Assembly (NCBI GenBank): GCA_000383355.1
Contig: KB911135.1
Span: forward strand, 62,962-126,961
Source of the DNA: Flavobacterium sp. SCGC AAA160-P02
GTDB lineage: Bacteria > Bacteroidota > Bacteroidia > Flavobacteriales > Flavobacteriaceae
Direction: 5' to 3'
Length of the DNA: 64,000 bases
A model generated the notes under the pieces. The model searched no databases. It was not told the DNA's origin and saw only the letters and a list, made by a program, of their open reading frames with translations. Shown in pieces: positions 1 through 8,986 of the stretch. Position numbers and translations under genes: made by a program. The first letter of the stretch is position 1, and each line of letters starts with the position of its first letter.

Positions 1-1641
1 GACAGTTACCATAGCTCTAGCTTGTTTTGTTACTTTTTCAAGATCACTTAAGGCTCCTGTTGAAATTTTATTGAAAATTATTTTTTCAGCTGCTCTACCT
101 CCTAGTGTAGCACACATTTCATCTAGCATTTGCTCGGTCTGAACAATCATCCTTTCTGCTGGTAAATACCAGGCGGCTCCTAAGCTTTGTCCTCTTGGTA
201 CTATTGTAACCTTCACTAATGGTGCAGCATGTTCTAACATCCAACTTACGGTTGCATGTCCTGCCTCATGAAATGCTATTGTCTTTTTCTCTTTTGGAGT
301 AATTACTTTATTTTTCTTTTCTAAACCTCCAACAATTCTATCTACAGCATCTAAGAAATCTTGATGGTGTATGGCTTTTTTATTACCTCTTGCTGCAATT
401 AAAGCTGCTTCGTTACACATATTTGCGATATCAGCACCAGAAAAACCAGGAGTTTGTTGTGCTAAAAATTTAATCTTAACATCATCAGATAATTTTAATG
501 GTTTTATGTGTACTTCAAAAATTTCTTTTCTTTCTTTAATATCTGGTAAATCTACATAGATTTGTCTATCAAAACGTCCTGCTCTCATTAAAGCTGAGTC
601 TAATACATCTGCTCTATTGGTTGCTGCTAATACAATAACATTTACATCTGTACCAAAACCATCCATTTCGGTTAATAGTTGATTTAATGTATTTTCTCGT
701 TCATCATTACCACCAGTCATACTGTTTTTACCACGAGCTCTTCCAATAGCATCTATTTCATCAATAAAAATAATTGAAGGTGACTTTTGGGCTGCTTGTT
801 TAAATAAATCTCGAACTCTAGAGGCTCCTACTCCAACAAACATTTCTACAAAATCTGATCCTGATAATGAGAAAAATGGAACTTCTGCTTCACCTGCTAC
901 TGCTTTTGCCAGTAATGTTTTACCTGTTCCTGGAGGTCCAACTAATAATGCCCCTTTAGGTATTTTACCTCCTAAAGCTGTATATTTTCCTGGATTTTTT
1001 AAGAAATCTACAATTTCTTGCACTTCCTCTTTAGCACCTTCTAAACCTGCAACATTTTCAAAAGTTGTTTTTACTTTTGTGTCTTTATCAAATAATTTAG
1101 CTTTAGATTTTCCAATATTAAAAATCTGGCCACCTCCTCCGCCACTACCTGCACCTCCAGACATTCTTTTCATGAAGAAAATCCAAATAGCAATTAATAA
1201 GATGAAAGGCAAAAAACCAATGATAGACTCAAAAAAGCTACCTCTAGAATCTGAATCTACATCAAAATCTAAATTTTTTGATACTCTGTATTGATTTAGT
1301 TTATTTTCAAAATTCTGTAAATCTCCAAAGTCATATTGAAATAAAGGAGATCCTTTTCTAAACAGAGGCGATGTCGCTTGTTGTTTGTATTTCTCTTTCG
1401 TTTCAACTTCTTTTTTGATGTAAACCTCAGCTATATTTTTATTTATGATGATAACTTTACTTACATCATTAGATTCTAAAATTTTAAAAAATTTGTTAGT
1501 AGAAATTTTCTTCGTAGAAAAAGAAGCATCATTTATAAAACTAACTCCTATTAAAACAACAAATATTGCACCATAAACCCAGTACATATTGAACTTAAAT
1601 TTAGGCACATTTGGTGTTGAGTTTTTATTCTTTTCGCTCAT
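1..1641 (-). CDS. ftsH: ATP-dependent zinc metalloprotease FtsH (3' end beyond the left edge)
   Basis: Membrane-anchored AAA+ protease that extracts and degrades misfolded or regulatory membrane proteins; it works as a hexamer facing the cytoplasm. Seen: an N-terminal membrane segment at about residues 19-36, a periplasmic domain, a second membrane segment near 125-145 ending FFMKRM, a Gly-rich linker, Walker A GPPGTGKT, Walker [10 protein letters not shown], the second region of homology (MRAGRFDRQ) and the zinc motif HEAGH. About 547 codons are present; family members usually exceed 600, so only the C-terminal end of the peptidase domain is missing. The ATG at 1641 lies 10 bases after the rsfS stop, so the two are probably co-transcribed. 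Confidence 0.97.
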   Translation of the reverse strand, partial: MSEKNKNSTPNVPKFKFNMYWVYGAIFVVLIGVSFINDASFSTKKISTNKFFKILESNDVSKVIIINKNIAEVYIKKEVETKEKYKQQATSPLFRKGSPLFQYDFGDLQNFENKLNQYRVSKNLDFDVDSDSRGSFFESIIGFLPFILLIAIWIFFMKRMSGGAGSGGGGGQIFNIGKSKAKLFDKDTKVKTTFENVAGLEGAKEEVQEIVDFLKNPGKYTALGGKIPKGALLVGPPGTGKTLLAKAVAGEAEVPFFSLSGSDFVEMFVGVGASRVRDLFKQAAQKSPSIIFIDEIDAIGRARGKNSMTGGNDERENTLNQLLTEMDGFGTDVNVIVLAATNRADVLDSALMRAGRFDRQIYVDLPDIKERKEIFEVHIKPLKLSDDVKIKFLAQQTPGFSGADIANMCNEAALIAARGNKKAIHHQDFLDAVDRIVGGLEKKNKVITPKEKKTIAFHEAGHATVSWMLEHAAPLVKVTIVPRGQSLGAAWYLPAERMIVQTEQMLDEMCATLGGRAAEKIIFNKISTGALSDLEKVTKQARAMVTV

Positions 1642-1651
1642 CTATCTATTT

Positions 1652-2020
1652 TTAAACAGGGTTGATTTCAGTTATTTTTGCATCTCCCCAAAGGCTTTCT
1701 ATATCATAGAATTCTCTTATTTGCTTTTGGAAAACATGTACTACTACATTAACATAATCCATCAAAATCCATTCTGAATTATTTTGACCTTCAATATGCC
1801 AGGGTTTGTCTTTTAATTCTTTACTAACTAATTTTTGAATAGATCCAGTTATTGCATTTACTTGAGTATTTGAATTTCCTGAACAAATAATAAAATAATC
1901 GCATACAGTGTTTTCTAATTCTCTTAAGTCTAACAATTGAATGTCATCTCCCTTTACATCATCAATACCCTTTATGATTACAGATATTAGCTCATCTGTA
2001 CTAACTGGTTTTTTTACCAT
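1652..2020 (-). CDS. rsfS: Ribosome silencing factor RsfS (YbeB/Iojap family)
   Basis: Family role: binds ribosomal protein L14 on the 50S subunit and blocks joining of 30S, reducing translation in starvation. Seen: a 122-residue protein of the normal family length, with the core around CDYFIICSGNS, then WHIEG, WILMDY and VVVHVF, which are typical RsfS blocks. It sits directly upstream of ftsH with a 10-base gap, a frequent pairing in Bacteroidota. A TAACTTTG -7 box lies 20-27 bases upstream of its ATG. Confidence 0.95.
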   Translation of the reverse strand: MVKKPVSTDELISVIIKGIDDVKGDDIQLLDLRELENTVCDYFIICSGNSNTQVNAITGSIQKLVSKELKDKPWHIEGQNNSEWILMDYVNVVVHVFQKQIREFYDIESLWGDAKITEINPV

Positions 2021-2040
2021 TAATTTTTTTATATTTAAAA

Positions 2041-2048
2041 CAAAGTTA
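2041..2048 (-). promoter_or_regulatory. -7 box of the rsfS-ftsH promoter
   Basis: TAACTTTG on the minus strand fits the Bacteroidota -7 consensus TAnnTTTG exactly and lies about 20 bases before the rsfS start. No clear TTG -33 element is visible at the usual spacing. Confidence 0.5.
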
Positions 2049-2105
2049 TTATTTTTTTGCGAGTATATTGCGTAGTATTTAATTAGTTTACACTTTCTTT
2101 AACAC

Positions 2106-2846
2106 TTGAGATTAATCAAAATTAATGCCACTAACTCCACCAATTCTTTTTTAAAAGAATTGGCTCAAAATTCTTCGCTTGAAGAGTACACTATTGCTGT
2201 TGCAAACACTCAAACTTCTGGACGAGGACAGATGAGTAACTCTTGGATATCTGAACCGTATAAAAACCTAACATTCAGCATATTCACTCCTTTAACAAAA
2301 CTCAAAATAAAACACCAAGCGTATCTAAACTTTGCTGTTTCACTGGCTATCTATGATACTCTTTTATCATATAATGTACCAAAATTAAGCATTAAGTGGC
2401 CAAACGACATTATGTCAGCTGAAAAAAAAATCTGTGGAATTCTAATTGAAACTACGTTTTCACATCTAGAAATTAAAAATACTATTATTGGAATTGGGTT
2501 AAATGTAAATCAGGAAAAATTTCCTAAAAAACTTTTTAACGCTAGCTCTTTAAAAAATATTTTAAAAAAAGAAATAGACCTTGAGCCTCTGATGAACATA
2601 ATAGTAGAAAAAATTAAATATAGAGTCTCTTCTATTGAATTAGGGAAATTTAGTAAAACCCATGAGGAGTATCATGAAGCTTTATACAAAAGAGGAATTC
2701 CAACTGCTTTTATAGATAAAAAGACGAAACTACTTTTTATGGGTATCATTACAGGAGTTTCATCTATTGGAAATTTACAAATACAACTAGAAGACGATAC
2801 GATTGTTAAATATGGACTTAAAGAAATTTCATTTGCTAAAGTTTAG
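2106..2846 (+). CDS. birA: Biotin--[acetyl-CoA-carboxylase] ligase
   Basis: Activates biotin to biotinyl-AMP and attaches it to the carboxyl-carrier subunit of acetyl-CoA carboxylase. Seen: the substrate-recognition block TQTSGRGQMSNSW near residue 35, SIKWPNDIM near 97 with the catalytic-region Lys, and GIGLNVN near 130. There is no N-terminal helix-turn-helix, so this is the enzyme-only class, not a repressor. The start used is TTG at 2106 (reading MRLIKINATNSTN); no upstream ATG in frame fits. It is divergent from rsfS, and its last 11 bases overlap the 3' end of the convergent SRPBCC gene. Confidence 0.93.
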   Translation: MRLIKINATNSTNSFLKELAQNSSLEEYTIAVANTQTSGRGQMSNSWISEPYKNLTFSIFTPLTKLKIKHQAYLNFAVSLAIYDTLLSYNVPKLSIKWPNDIMSAEKKICGILIETTFSHLEIKNTIIGIGLNVNQEKFPKKLFNASSLKNILKKEIDLEPLMNIIVEKIKYRVSSIELGKFSKTHEEYHEALYKRGIPTAFIDKKTKLLFMGIITGVSSIGNLQIQLEDDTIVKYGLKEISFAKV

Positions 2847-3225
2847 CAATATTCTCTGTAAGAGTATCTATAAAACTGGTTAATGGTTTTTTAACCATCA
2901 TTGCCATCATTGGATTAAAATCTCCTTCAAATTGTAATTGAACATCACTAGAATTATCAGAAATAGGCGAAATGTTAGCTTCTAATGTAAACGCTAATTT
3001 ACTGCTAGCAGCACCTAAACTTACTTTAGAATATTCAACACTGTTACCTAAAACAAGTCTTATTTCTGGCATTCCTTTTAATGCAAATAAAAATGAATCC
3101 CCATCGACTTCAAATTTTTGAGTACTAGAAGGCATAAGTAATTCAAAATTTTCTAGCGTCATAAAAAACTCATAGGCTTCTTTTGATGATTTCGCTATCT
3201 CTACTTTTTTTCCTTCAATATTCAT
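2836..3225 (-). CDS. SRPBCC-fold protein (START/polyketide cyclase-like), unknown ligand
   Basis: A 129-residue protein of the SRPBCC hydrophobic-pocket fold. It has an N-terminal strand with SKEAYEFFMTLENFELLMPS, the usual first block of this fold, and a long C-terminal amphipathic helix (MMVKKPLTSFIDTLTENIAKL region). No catalytic residues can be assigned. It follows pyrE by 4 bases, so the two are likely one transcript, but nothing links it mechanistically to pyrimidine synthesis. Confidence 0.8.
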   Translation of the reverse strand: MNIEGKKVEIAKSSKEAYEFFMTLENFELLMPSSTQKFEVDGDSFLFALKGMPEIRLVLGNSVEYSKVSLGAASSKLAFTLEANISPISDNSSDVQLQFEGDFNPMMAMMVKKPLTSFIDTLTENIAKL

Positions 3226-3229
3226 ATGC

Positions 3230-3871
3230 TTATGATTTCCAGTTTCCAGGGTCTTTTCTCCACTCAGACAGTGTTTCTAATTCTTTTTCAGTAATATATT
3301 TGCTATCCATAGCTTGTTCTAACAAATGAGAATAATTACTCAAAGTAGTTAAAGCTACATTGCTATTTTTAAAATTATCTGAAGCAATATCAAATCCATA
3401 AGAGAAAATAGCAACCATTCCTTTTACTACAGCTCCAGCTTCTTTTAAAGCTTTCACAGCATTTAAACTGCTTTTTCCTGTACTTATTAAATCTTCAATT
3501 ACTACTACATTTTGGCCGCTTTCTAAATGACCTTCTATTTGATTTTTACGACCATGATTTTTAGGTTCTGGTCTTACATAAATGAATGGAACACCTAATT
3601 CTTGAGCTACTAAAATACCAATAGCAATGGCTCCTGTGGCTACTCCTGCAATTACATCTGGCTTGCCGTATTGTAACTCTACTATTTTTGCAATTTCTTC
3701 CTTTAAAAACACACGAACAGGAGGGTAAGATAATGTGACTCTATTATCGCAATAGATTGGAGACTTCCAACCCGAAGCCCATGTAAATGGCTCTGATGGG
3801 CTTAGCTTTATAGCTTTCACTTTAAGTAAAACTTCTGCTGTTTTTTTTGCTGTATCTTTGTGTAAAATCAT
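3230..3871 (-). CDS. pyrE: Orotate phosphoribosyltransferase
   Basis: Transfers phosphoribose from PRPP to orotate, giving OMP in de novo pyrimidine synthesis. Seen: 213 residues, an N-terminal orotate-binding block (FTWASGWKSPIYCDNR), the flexible-loop region (VRPEPKNHGRKNQIEG) and the PRPP motif VVVIEDLISTGKSS near 120-133. All key parts are intact. The ATG at 3871 is only 8 bases from the start of the divergent NUDIX gene, so its promoter must lie inside that gene: a TACATTTG box covers 3877-3884. Confidence 0.97.
   Translation of the reverse strand: MILHKDTAKKTAEVLLKVKAIKLSPSEPFTWASGWKSPIYCDNRVTLSYPPVRVFLKEEIAKIVELQYGKPDVIAGVATGAIAIGILVAQELGVPFIYVRPEPKNHGRKNQIEGHLESGQNVVVIEDLISTGKSSLNAVKALKEAGAVVKGMVAIFSYGFDIASDNFKNSNVALTTLSNYSHLLEQAMDSKYITEKELETLSEWRKDPGNWKS
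3853..3860 (+). promoter_or_regulatory. -7 box of the NUDIX gene, inside the pyrE coding start
   Basis: TATCTTTG matches TAnnTTTG and lies 19 bases before the preferred NUDIX ATG at 3880. It overlaps the first codons of the divergent pyrE. Confidence 0.5.
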
Positions 3872-3876
3872 ATAGG

Positions 3877-3884
3877 CAAATGTA
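3877..3884 (-). promoter_or_regulatory. Possible -7 box of pyrE, overlapping the NUDIX start codon
   Basis: TACATTTG on the minus strand matches TAnnTTTG and ends 5 bases before the pyrE ATG. If used, the pyrE mRNA would be leaderless or nearly so. Confidence 0.4.
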
Positions 3885-4479
3885 TAAAGTTTTTATTAAT
3901 GAAAGACCTATTATTTTAACAGATTCTTTGTTTGTAGAAAGTGATTTTGATCTACTAAACTACAAAAATACCATCATCTCAGAAATCATTCATAATTTAA
4001 CAGAAGGAAACACTAAAGGTATCATATTGCTGTGTGCTGATCTTCAAGAAGCTTGGGGAGATTTTAAAAGTCATTTTAAAGTGATTAGCGCATCGGGTGG
4101 TTTAGTTATTAATAAACAACTAGAATTTTTATTTATTTTTAGAGGCGGTAAATGGGATCTCCCCAAGGGAAGAATTGAAAAAGGAGAACAAATTAAAGAA
4201 GCAGCTCTAAGAGAAGTTAAAGAAGAATGTGGCATTTCTAAACTTAAATTAGGGGAATTTTTAATTACCACCTACCATATTTTCTTTCAAAACAATCAAA
4301 ATAGATTAAAAGAAACTCATTGGTTTCAAATGGAAACAACAACCAAAGAAGTTTTAATACCTCAACTAGAAGAAGGAATTACCATTGCCATATTTAAAAA
4401 CAAAGAAGATTCTGTAAGAGCATTAGACAATAGCTATGGAAATATTCATTTGGTTTTTAAAGCGTATTATCAAAAGTAA
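3880..4479 (+). CDS. NUDIX hydrolase, substrate unknown
   Basis: Hydrolyses a nucleoside diphosphate linked to another moiety. Seen: an unassigned N-terminal stretch of about 65 residues, then a NUDIX domain with a full Nudix box, G-x5-E-x5-[KA]-x-REVKEECG (GRIEKGEQIKEAALREVKEECGI region, residues about 88-110), preceded by WDLPKG. The open frame extends upstream to a TTG at 3847, but ATG 3880 is preferred: it gives MYKVFINERPI and leaves room for the TATCTTTG promoter box. Neighbour pyrE is divergent. The domain alone does not give substrate identity. Confidence 0.9.
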   Translation: MYKVFINERPIILTDSLFVESDFDLLNYKNTIISEIIHNLTEGNTKGIILLCADLQEAWGDFKSHFKVISASGGLVINKQLEFLFIFRGGKWDLPKGRIEKGEQIKEAALREVKEECGISKLKLGEFLITTYHIFFQNNQNRLKETHWFQMETTTKEVLIPQLEEGITIAIFKNKEDSVRALDNSYGNIHLVFKAYYQK

Positions 4480-4549
4480 CATTCTAATTATTAGTTCTTT
4501 CAATACTGTAATTTCATATGGCACTCTATGAGTGTTTCATTTATTCTAT

Positions 4550-4557
4550 TATCTTTG
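4550..4557 (+). promoter_or_regulatory. -7 box of the SulP transporter gene
   Basis: TATCTTTG fits TAnnTTTG and lies 26 bases before the ATG at 4584. Confidence 0.5.
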
Positions 4558-4583
4558 CCGACTTCTAAAAAAAACCAACAAAC

Positions 4584-6212
4584 ATGAATGCATTCGTTAG
4601 AAAAAGAGTAAAAAACGCACAAAATGATATTCTTTCGGGAATCACAGTAGCTTTAGCACTGGTTCCAGAAGCAGTAGCTTTTGCATTTGTTGCTGGTGTA
4701 GATCCTCTGGTTGGTTTGTACGCAGCATTTATGGTAGGGTTAATTACTGCTGTTTTTGGTGGAAGACCTGGTATGATTTCTGGAGCAACAGGCGCATTGG
4801 CTGTTGTAATGGTGAGTTTAGTGAGCGAAGGAAATGCCATGGGAGAAGCAAGTGAAAATTTAGGTTTGTACTATCTTTTTCTTACAGTAATTTTAATGGG
4901 TATTATTCAGGTATTGGCTGGGGTTTTAAAACTCGGGAAATTTGTTCGTTTAATTCCACACCCAGTAATGATGGGCTTTGTGAACGGATTGGCTATTGTT
5001 ATTTTCTTATCTCAACTTGGCATGTTTAAAACTACCGTTGGTGGTGAAAAAGTTTGGCTAGAAGGTCAGAACCTTTATATGATGATTGGTCTAGTTGGGC
5101 TAACGATGTTGATTATGTGGGGATTGCCAAAAATAAAAGCAACAAAAAAATTACCTGAAGCATTAATTGCTATTTTGGTGGTAGCCGGTATTGTGATCTT
5201 TTCTAATCTAGATGTTGCAACTGTTGGATCTTTTATAAGTGATGGTGGTGGAGACGGTTTAAAAGGTGGGCTTCCAGTTCCAGTATTAGATACCTTTTCT
5301 AAAATTCCAATGAATTTAGAGACTTTCTTATTTATTCTTCCGTACGCAGGGATACTTGCTGCTATTGGATTAATAGAATCTTTAATGACTCTTAATTTGG
5401 TAGATGATTTAACAGAAACACGTGGTAATTCTAATCGTGAGTGTATTGCACAGGGTAGTGCAAATATTGTTACAGGCTTCTTCGGAGGAATGGGTGGTTG
5501 TGCTATGATTGGGCAATCTATCATCAATATTAAAGGCGGTGGTAGAGGACGTTTGTCTGGAATTACCGCTGCAGTAATGTTATTAATCTTTATATTATTT
5601 GCTTCTTCCTACATAGAACAAGTTCCAATTGCCGCATTAGTAGGAGTAATGTTTATGGTTGTTATTGGCACCTTTGCTTGGTCTAGTTTTAGGATTATGA
5701 ACAAGATTCCTATTTCAGATCTCATTGTTTTGATTTTAGTTTCTGGACTGACTGTTGTTTTTGATCTAGCAATTGCTGTAATTGCAGGAGTAATTGTAAG
5801 TGCCTTGGTTTTCTCTTGGGAAAATGCAAGACGTATTAGAGCTAGAAAACGCATTAGAGAAGACGGAACAAAAGTATATGAAATATGGGGGCCATTGTTC
5901 TTTGGAAGCATTACTGCTTTTAATGATAAATTTGATGTGAAAAATGATCCAGACTCAGTAGAAATTGATTTTGTAGAATCTAGAGTCTCTGATCATTCTG
6001 CTTTGGAAGCAATTTTCGTACTCGTTGAAAAATACCAAGCTGCTGGAAAAAAAATCACGCTAAAACATCTGAGTGCAGATTGTAAGATATTATTATACAA
6101 AGCAAGCCCTATTTTTCATCAAATAATTGAAGAAGATATTGATGATCCTCGGTATCATTTGGTGGCAAATCCAGAAAAATTTCCAAAATCACTTTCTGAA
6201 TATAAGTTTTAA
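4584..6212 (+). CDS. SulP (SLC26) family anion transporter with STAS domain
   Basis: Inner-membrane carrier for sulfate, bicarbonate or related anions. Seen: 542 residues; the SulP signature near the start (ILSGITVALALVPEAVAFAFVAGVDPLVGLYAA), about ten to twelve hydrophobic segments up to residue 420, and a cytoplasmic STAS domain after about 430 (VEIDFVESRVSDHSALEAI). SLC26 transporters of this length in marine bacteria are often bicarbonate or sulfate carriers; the sequence alone does not choose. It is a single-gene unit. Confidence 0.94.
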   Translation: MNAFVRKRVKNAQNDILSGITVALALVPEAVAFAFVAGVDPLVGLYAAFMVGLITAVFGGRPGMISGATGALAVVMVSLVSEGNAMGEASENLGLYYLFLTVILMGIIQVLAGVLKLGKFVRLIPHPVMMGFVNGLAIVIFLSQLGMFKTTVGGEKVWLEGQNLYMMIGLVGLTMLIMWGLPKIKATKKLPEALIAILVVAGIVIFSNLDVATVGSFISDGGGDGLKGGLPVPVLDTFSKIPMNLETFLFILPYAGILAAIGLIESLMTLNLVDDLTETRGNSNRECIAQGSANIVTGFFGGMGGCAMIGQSIINIKGGGRGRLSGITAAVMLLIFILFASSYIEQVPIAALVGVMFMVVIGTFAWSSFRIMNKIPISDLIVLILVSGLTVVFDLAIAVIAGVIVSALVFSWENARRIRARKRIREDGTKVYEIWGPLFFGSITAFNDKFDVKNDPDSVEIDFVESRVSDHSALEAIFVLVEKYQAAGKKITLKHLSADCKILLYKASPIFHQIIEEDIDDPRYHLVANPEKFPKSLSEYKF

Positions 6213-6254
6213 CAAATAAGCTTTTTGTAGAAGGTTTTCTTAAGTCTTAAATTA

Positions 6255-8468
6255 CTAAACCATTCCATGATCAGACAACGGTAAAGATCTTACTCGTTTC
6301 CCTGAAGCATTAAAAACAGCATTGGTAATAGCAGCTGAAACTGGCGGTACTCCGGGCTCTCCAACTCCTGTTGGATCTTCGTCATTATCAACTAAGTGAA
6401 CATGAATATTTGGCGCATCTATCATTCGTGTCATTTGATAATCGTGAAAATTACTTTGTTCTACAGCACCATTTTTGGTAGATATTTTTCCAAACATAGT
6501 GAGAGACATTCCAAAAATTGCTGCGCCTTCCATTTGGTTGATTACAGCATCTCTATTAACATACATTCCACAATCTAATACAGAATAGATATTTTCTACT
6601 TTCACTTTTTCGCTTTTTACAGAAACCTCTACTACAGTTGCTACATAACTATAGAAACTATAATGAATGGCAACTCCCATACCATGACCCTCTGGTAATT
6701 TTCTTTCCCAATTTGATAACTTTTTTGCTTCTATCAAAACATTTTTTAATCGTGCTACATTGAATGGATGAGGAGATGCTGCCGTTGAAACTTTATCTTT
6801 CCCTAACAAATCTAATCGGAACTCAATAGCGTCTTTTCCTGAAGCGATTGCTAATTCATCCACAAAAGAATTGACTCCAAATCCACTAATAATATTAGAA
6901 ACCGAACGCAACCAACCAATTCGTAAATGAGATGCTGCTTTGGCATTTTCTATTTGTATATTTTCTATTTCGTATGGATTGTTGGTAAACCCCATTCCTA
7001 ACTCAAAACCAGCTATATAATTAGACATTGGCTTAAAACTAGAAGTAATAGATGGAAATGCAACGCGGTGCAACCACCCTGTTACTTTCCCCTTTTCATC
7101 TAATGATCCTTTTAAATATTGCGCATTTTGAGCATGGTAAAAACTATGTTGAATATCATCTTCACGAGTCCAAACTACTTGTACAGGTGCTTTTATTTTT
7201 TGAGACAATGCAACAGCCTCCACTACAAAATCTGATTTTGATTTTCGCCCAAAGGCACCTCCTAACATCATTACATTAATGGTAATATCTTCTATTGCAA
7301 ACCCAAAGAAATGAGCAATTTCAGCTTGTACTGTTTGTGGATCTTGAACTGGCGCCCAAACATCACATTGTCCATCATGAACCCAAGCCAAAGCATTTGG
7401 CACTTCCATTGGTGCGTGAGCTAAATGAGGCATTGTATAAGTTGCTTCAATTACTTTATCAGCATTCTTAAAAGCCTTCTCTATACTTCCTTTGAAAGGC
7501 GGAACTACTTTTGCTTTATTGTGAATTCTACTGATTAATTTTTCTTTAAACTTCTCTGTATCATACGATTCATTTATACCAGACTCCCACTCAACATTCA
7601 AATTATTTTTTCCTTGAAAAGCAGACCATGTATTGTTTGCAATTACAGCTACACCACCCAACATACCAAAAAACTGTCCTGCCGGAGGTATTAATCTATC
7701 TAATTGAACCACCTGTTCTACTCCAGTAATTTCTGTTGCTTCAGAAGTGTCAAAACTTTTTACAGATCCAAAAGTAACGGGGCTTCTAGCTATCGCTGCA
7801 AATTTCATGTTTGGTAATCGAGCGTCTAATCCGTAGTTGGCTTTTCCATGAAGGAAATCTTCCATATCTATTCCACGAACTACTTTTTTTCCTATATATT
7901 TAAAATCCTTTTTGTCTTTTAATATGATGTTTTCATCAGAAGGAATAGCAATTGTTTTTGCTTCTTCTACCAAATCACCAAAAAATACTTTTTCTCCTGT
8001 TGTATTATTTACTACAAAATGATTTTCTGCTTTACAATCTGAAGCGGCTATGTTCCATTTTTTAGCAGCTGCTTGTTCTAAGATAGAACGAGCCATTGCT
8101 CCCATTTTTCGCATGGGTTTTAACAGTGTTCTAATACTTCTTGAGCCGTCTGTATTTTGATTTCCAAATTTTGCATCACCTGTTGCTTGTTGCACGGTAA
8201 CATATTTCCAATCTGCCTCCAAATCTTCAGCAATAGCTGAAGCCATAGAAGTTCTTATGCCTTGTCCCATTTCTGAACGCGCAACAACAATTGTTACTGT
8301 ACCATCTTTCTGCAATTGAATAAAAAGATTTGGAACAAAAGAAATTCCATCCTCTAAAGTATTCACAACTACTTTATCTGCAGAAACATTACATCCAAGA
8401 AGTAGACCTCCAGTTGCTAAACCAAATATTTTTACAAAATCTCTACGTTTCATTTCTATCTTTTCCAT
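6255..8468 (-). CDS. Molybdopterin-binding large subunit, xanthine dehydrogenase family (isoquinoline oxidoreductase beta-like)
   Basis: Large subunit of a molybdenum hydroxylase that inserts water oxygen into an aldehyde or N-heterocycle. Seen: an N-terminal RRDFVK twin-arginine motif followed by a hydrophobic stretch ending LLLGC, suggesting Tat export with possible lipid anchoring; GGAFGRKSKSD and the Moco-site Glu in GVGEPGVPP near the C-terminus. The 737-residue length is as for IorB-like enzymes. Its ATG abuts the stop of the [2Fe-2S] subunit, so the two form one operon. The substrate cannot be told. No XdhC-type maturation chaperone is visible beside the pair. Confidence 0.92.
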   Translation of the reverse strand: MEKIEMKRRDFVKIFGLATGGLLLGCNVSADKVVVNTLEDGISFVPNLFIQLQKDGTVTIVVARSEMGQGIRTSMASAIAEDLEADWKYVTVQQATGDAKFGNQNTDGSRSIRTLLKPMRKMGAMARSILEQAAAKKWNIAASDCKAENHFVVNNTTGEKVFFGDLVEEAKTIAIPSDENIILKDKKDFKYIGKKVVRGIDMEDFLHGKANYGLDARLPNMKFAAIARSPVTFGSVKSFDTSEATEITGVEQVVQLDRLIPPAGQFFGMLGGVAVIANNTWSAFQGKNNLNVEWESGINESYDTEKFKEKLISRIHNKAKVVPPFKGSIEKAFKNADKVIEATYTMPHLAHAPMEVPNALAWVHDGQCDVWAPVQDPQTVQAEIAHFFGFAIEDITINVMMLGGAFGRKSKSDFVVEAVALSQKIKAPVQVVWTREDDIQHSFYHAQNAQYLKGSLDEKGKVTGWLHRVAFPSITSSFKPMSNYIAGFELGMGFTNNPYEIENIQIENAKAASHLRIGWLRSVSNIISGFGVNSFVDELAIASGKDAIEFRLDLLGKDKVSTAASPHPFNVARLKNVLIEAKKLSNWERKLPEGHGMGVAIHYSFYSYVATVVEVSVKSEKVKVENIYSVLDCGMYVNRDAVINQMEGAAIFGMSLTMFGKISTKNGAVEQSNFHDYQMTRMIDAPNIHVHLVDNDEDPTGVGEPGVPPVSAAITNAVFNASGKRVRSLPLSDHGMV

Positions 8469-8926
8469 TAGACTTGTTTTTTAAGTTCAACTGCTTCTTT
8501 TATTGCCTTTTTAATTCTAACATAGGTTCCGCATCTACAAATATTTCCACTCATAGCATTGTCTATATCATCATCTGTTGGGTTTTCATTGGTGTCTAAT
8601 AATTCAGCTGCAGATATTAACTGACCAGATTGACAATAACCACATTGTGGTACGCTATTGTCTCGCCAGGCTTGTCGTAAAGCTATAAGACTATCTGAAG
8701 TGCCTTCAATGGTTGTAATATTTTTACCAACACCTTGGCTAACCATAGTGCTACATGAACGAACAACTGTTCCATCTATCATAATAGAACAGGCTCCACA
8801 TTGTGCAACCCCACAACCAAACTTGGTTCCTGTAAGCCCTATTAAATCTCTTATTGCCCATAATAAAGGCATGCTTTCTGGGGCATTAACTTGATAGTCT
8901 TGTCCGTTTATTGTAAGTGTTTGCAT
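8468..8926 (-). CDS. [2Fe-2S] small subunit of the molybdenum hydroxylase (IorA-like)
   Basis: Carries two [2Fe-2S] clusters that take electrons from the molybdenum site. Seen: 152 residues; the plant-ferredoxin-type Cys set CGVAQCGAC with a further Cys in VRSCSTM, and the helical-domain set GYCQSGQ and NICRCGTY. It ends at the start of the large subunit. It has no signal of its own, as expected for hitchhiker Tat export with its partner. An 8-bp inverted repeat lies upstream (8945-8982). Confidence 0.94.
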   Translation of the reverse strand: MQTLTINGQDYQVNAPESMPLLWAIRDLIGLTGTKFGCGVAQCGACSIMIDGTVVRSCSTMVSQGVGKNITTIEGTSDSLIALRQAWRDNSVPQCGYCQSGQLISAAELLDTNENPTDDDIDNAMSGNICRCGTYVRIKKAIKEAVELKKQV

Positions 8927-8944
8927 GGTAGGTTTTATTAGATG

Positions 8945-8982
8945 AACAAGTTAGTGAAAATAATGCTTTATAAAAACTTGTT
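8945..8982. repeat. Inverted repeat AACAAGTT ... AACTTGTT upstream of the hydroxylase operon
   Basis: Two perfect 8-base arms separated by 22 bases lie 19-56 bases upstream of the small-subunit start. They could be an operator; the loop is too long and no T-run follows, so a terminator is less likely. Confidence 0.35.
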
Positions 8983-8986
8983 TTGC

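Noticed and set aside
4071..4271. Antisense frame within the NUDIX gene
   Set aside because: Fully inside a well-supported gene on the other strand; no independent motif.
4565..4840. Minus-strand open frame antisense to the SulP gene start
   Set aside because: It mirrors the clear SulP coding frame and has a Thr/Ala/Pro-rich composition typical of an antisense shadow.
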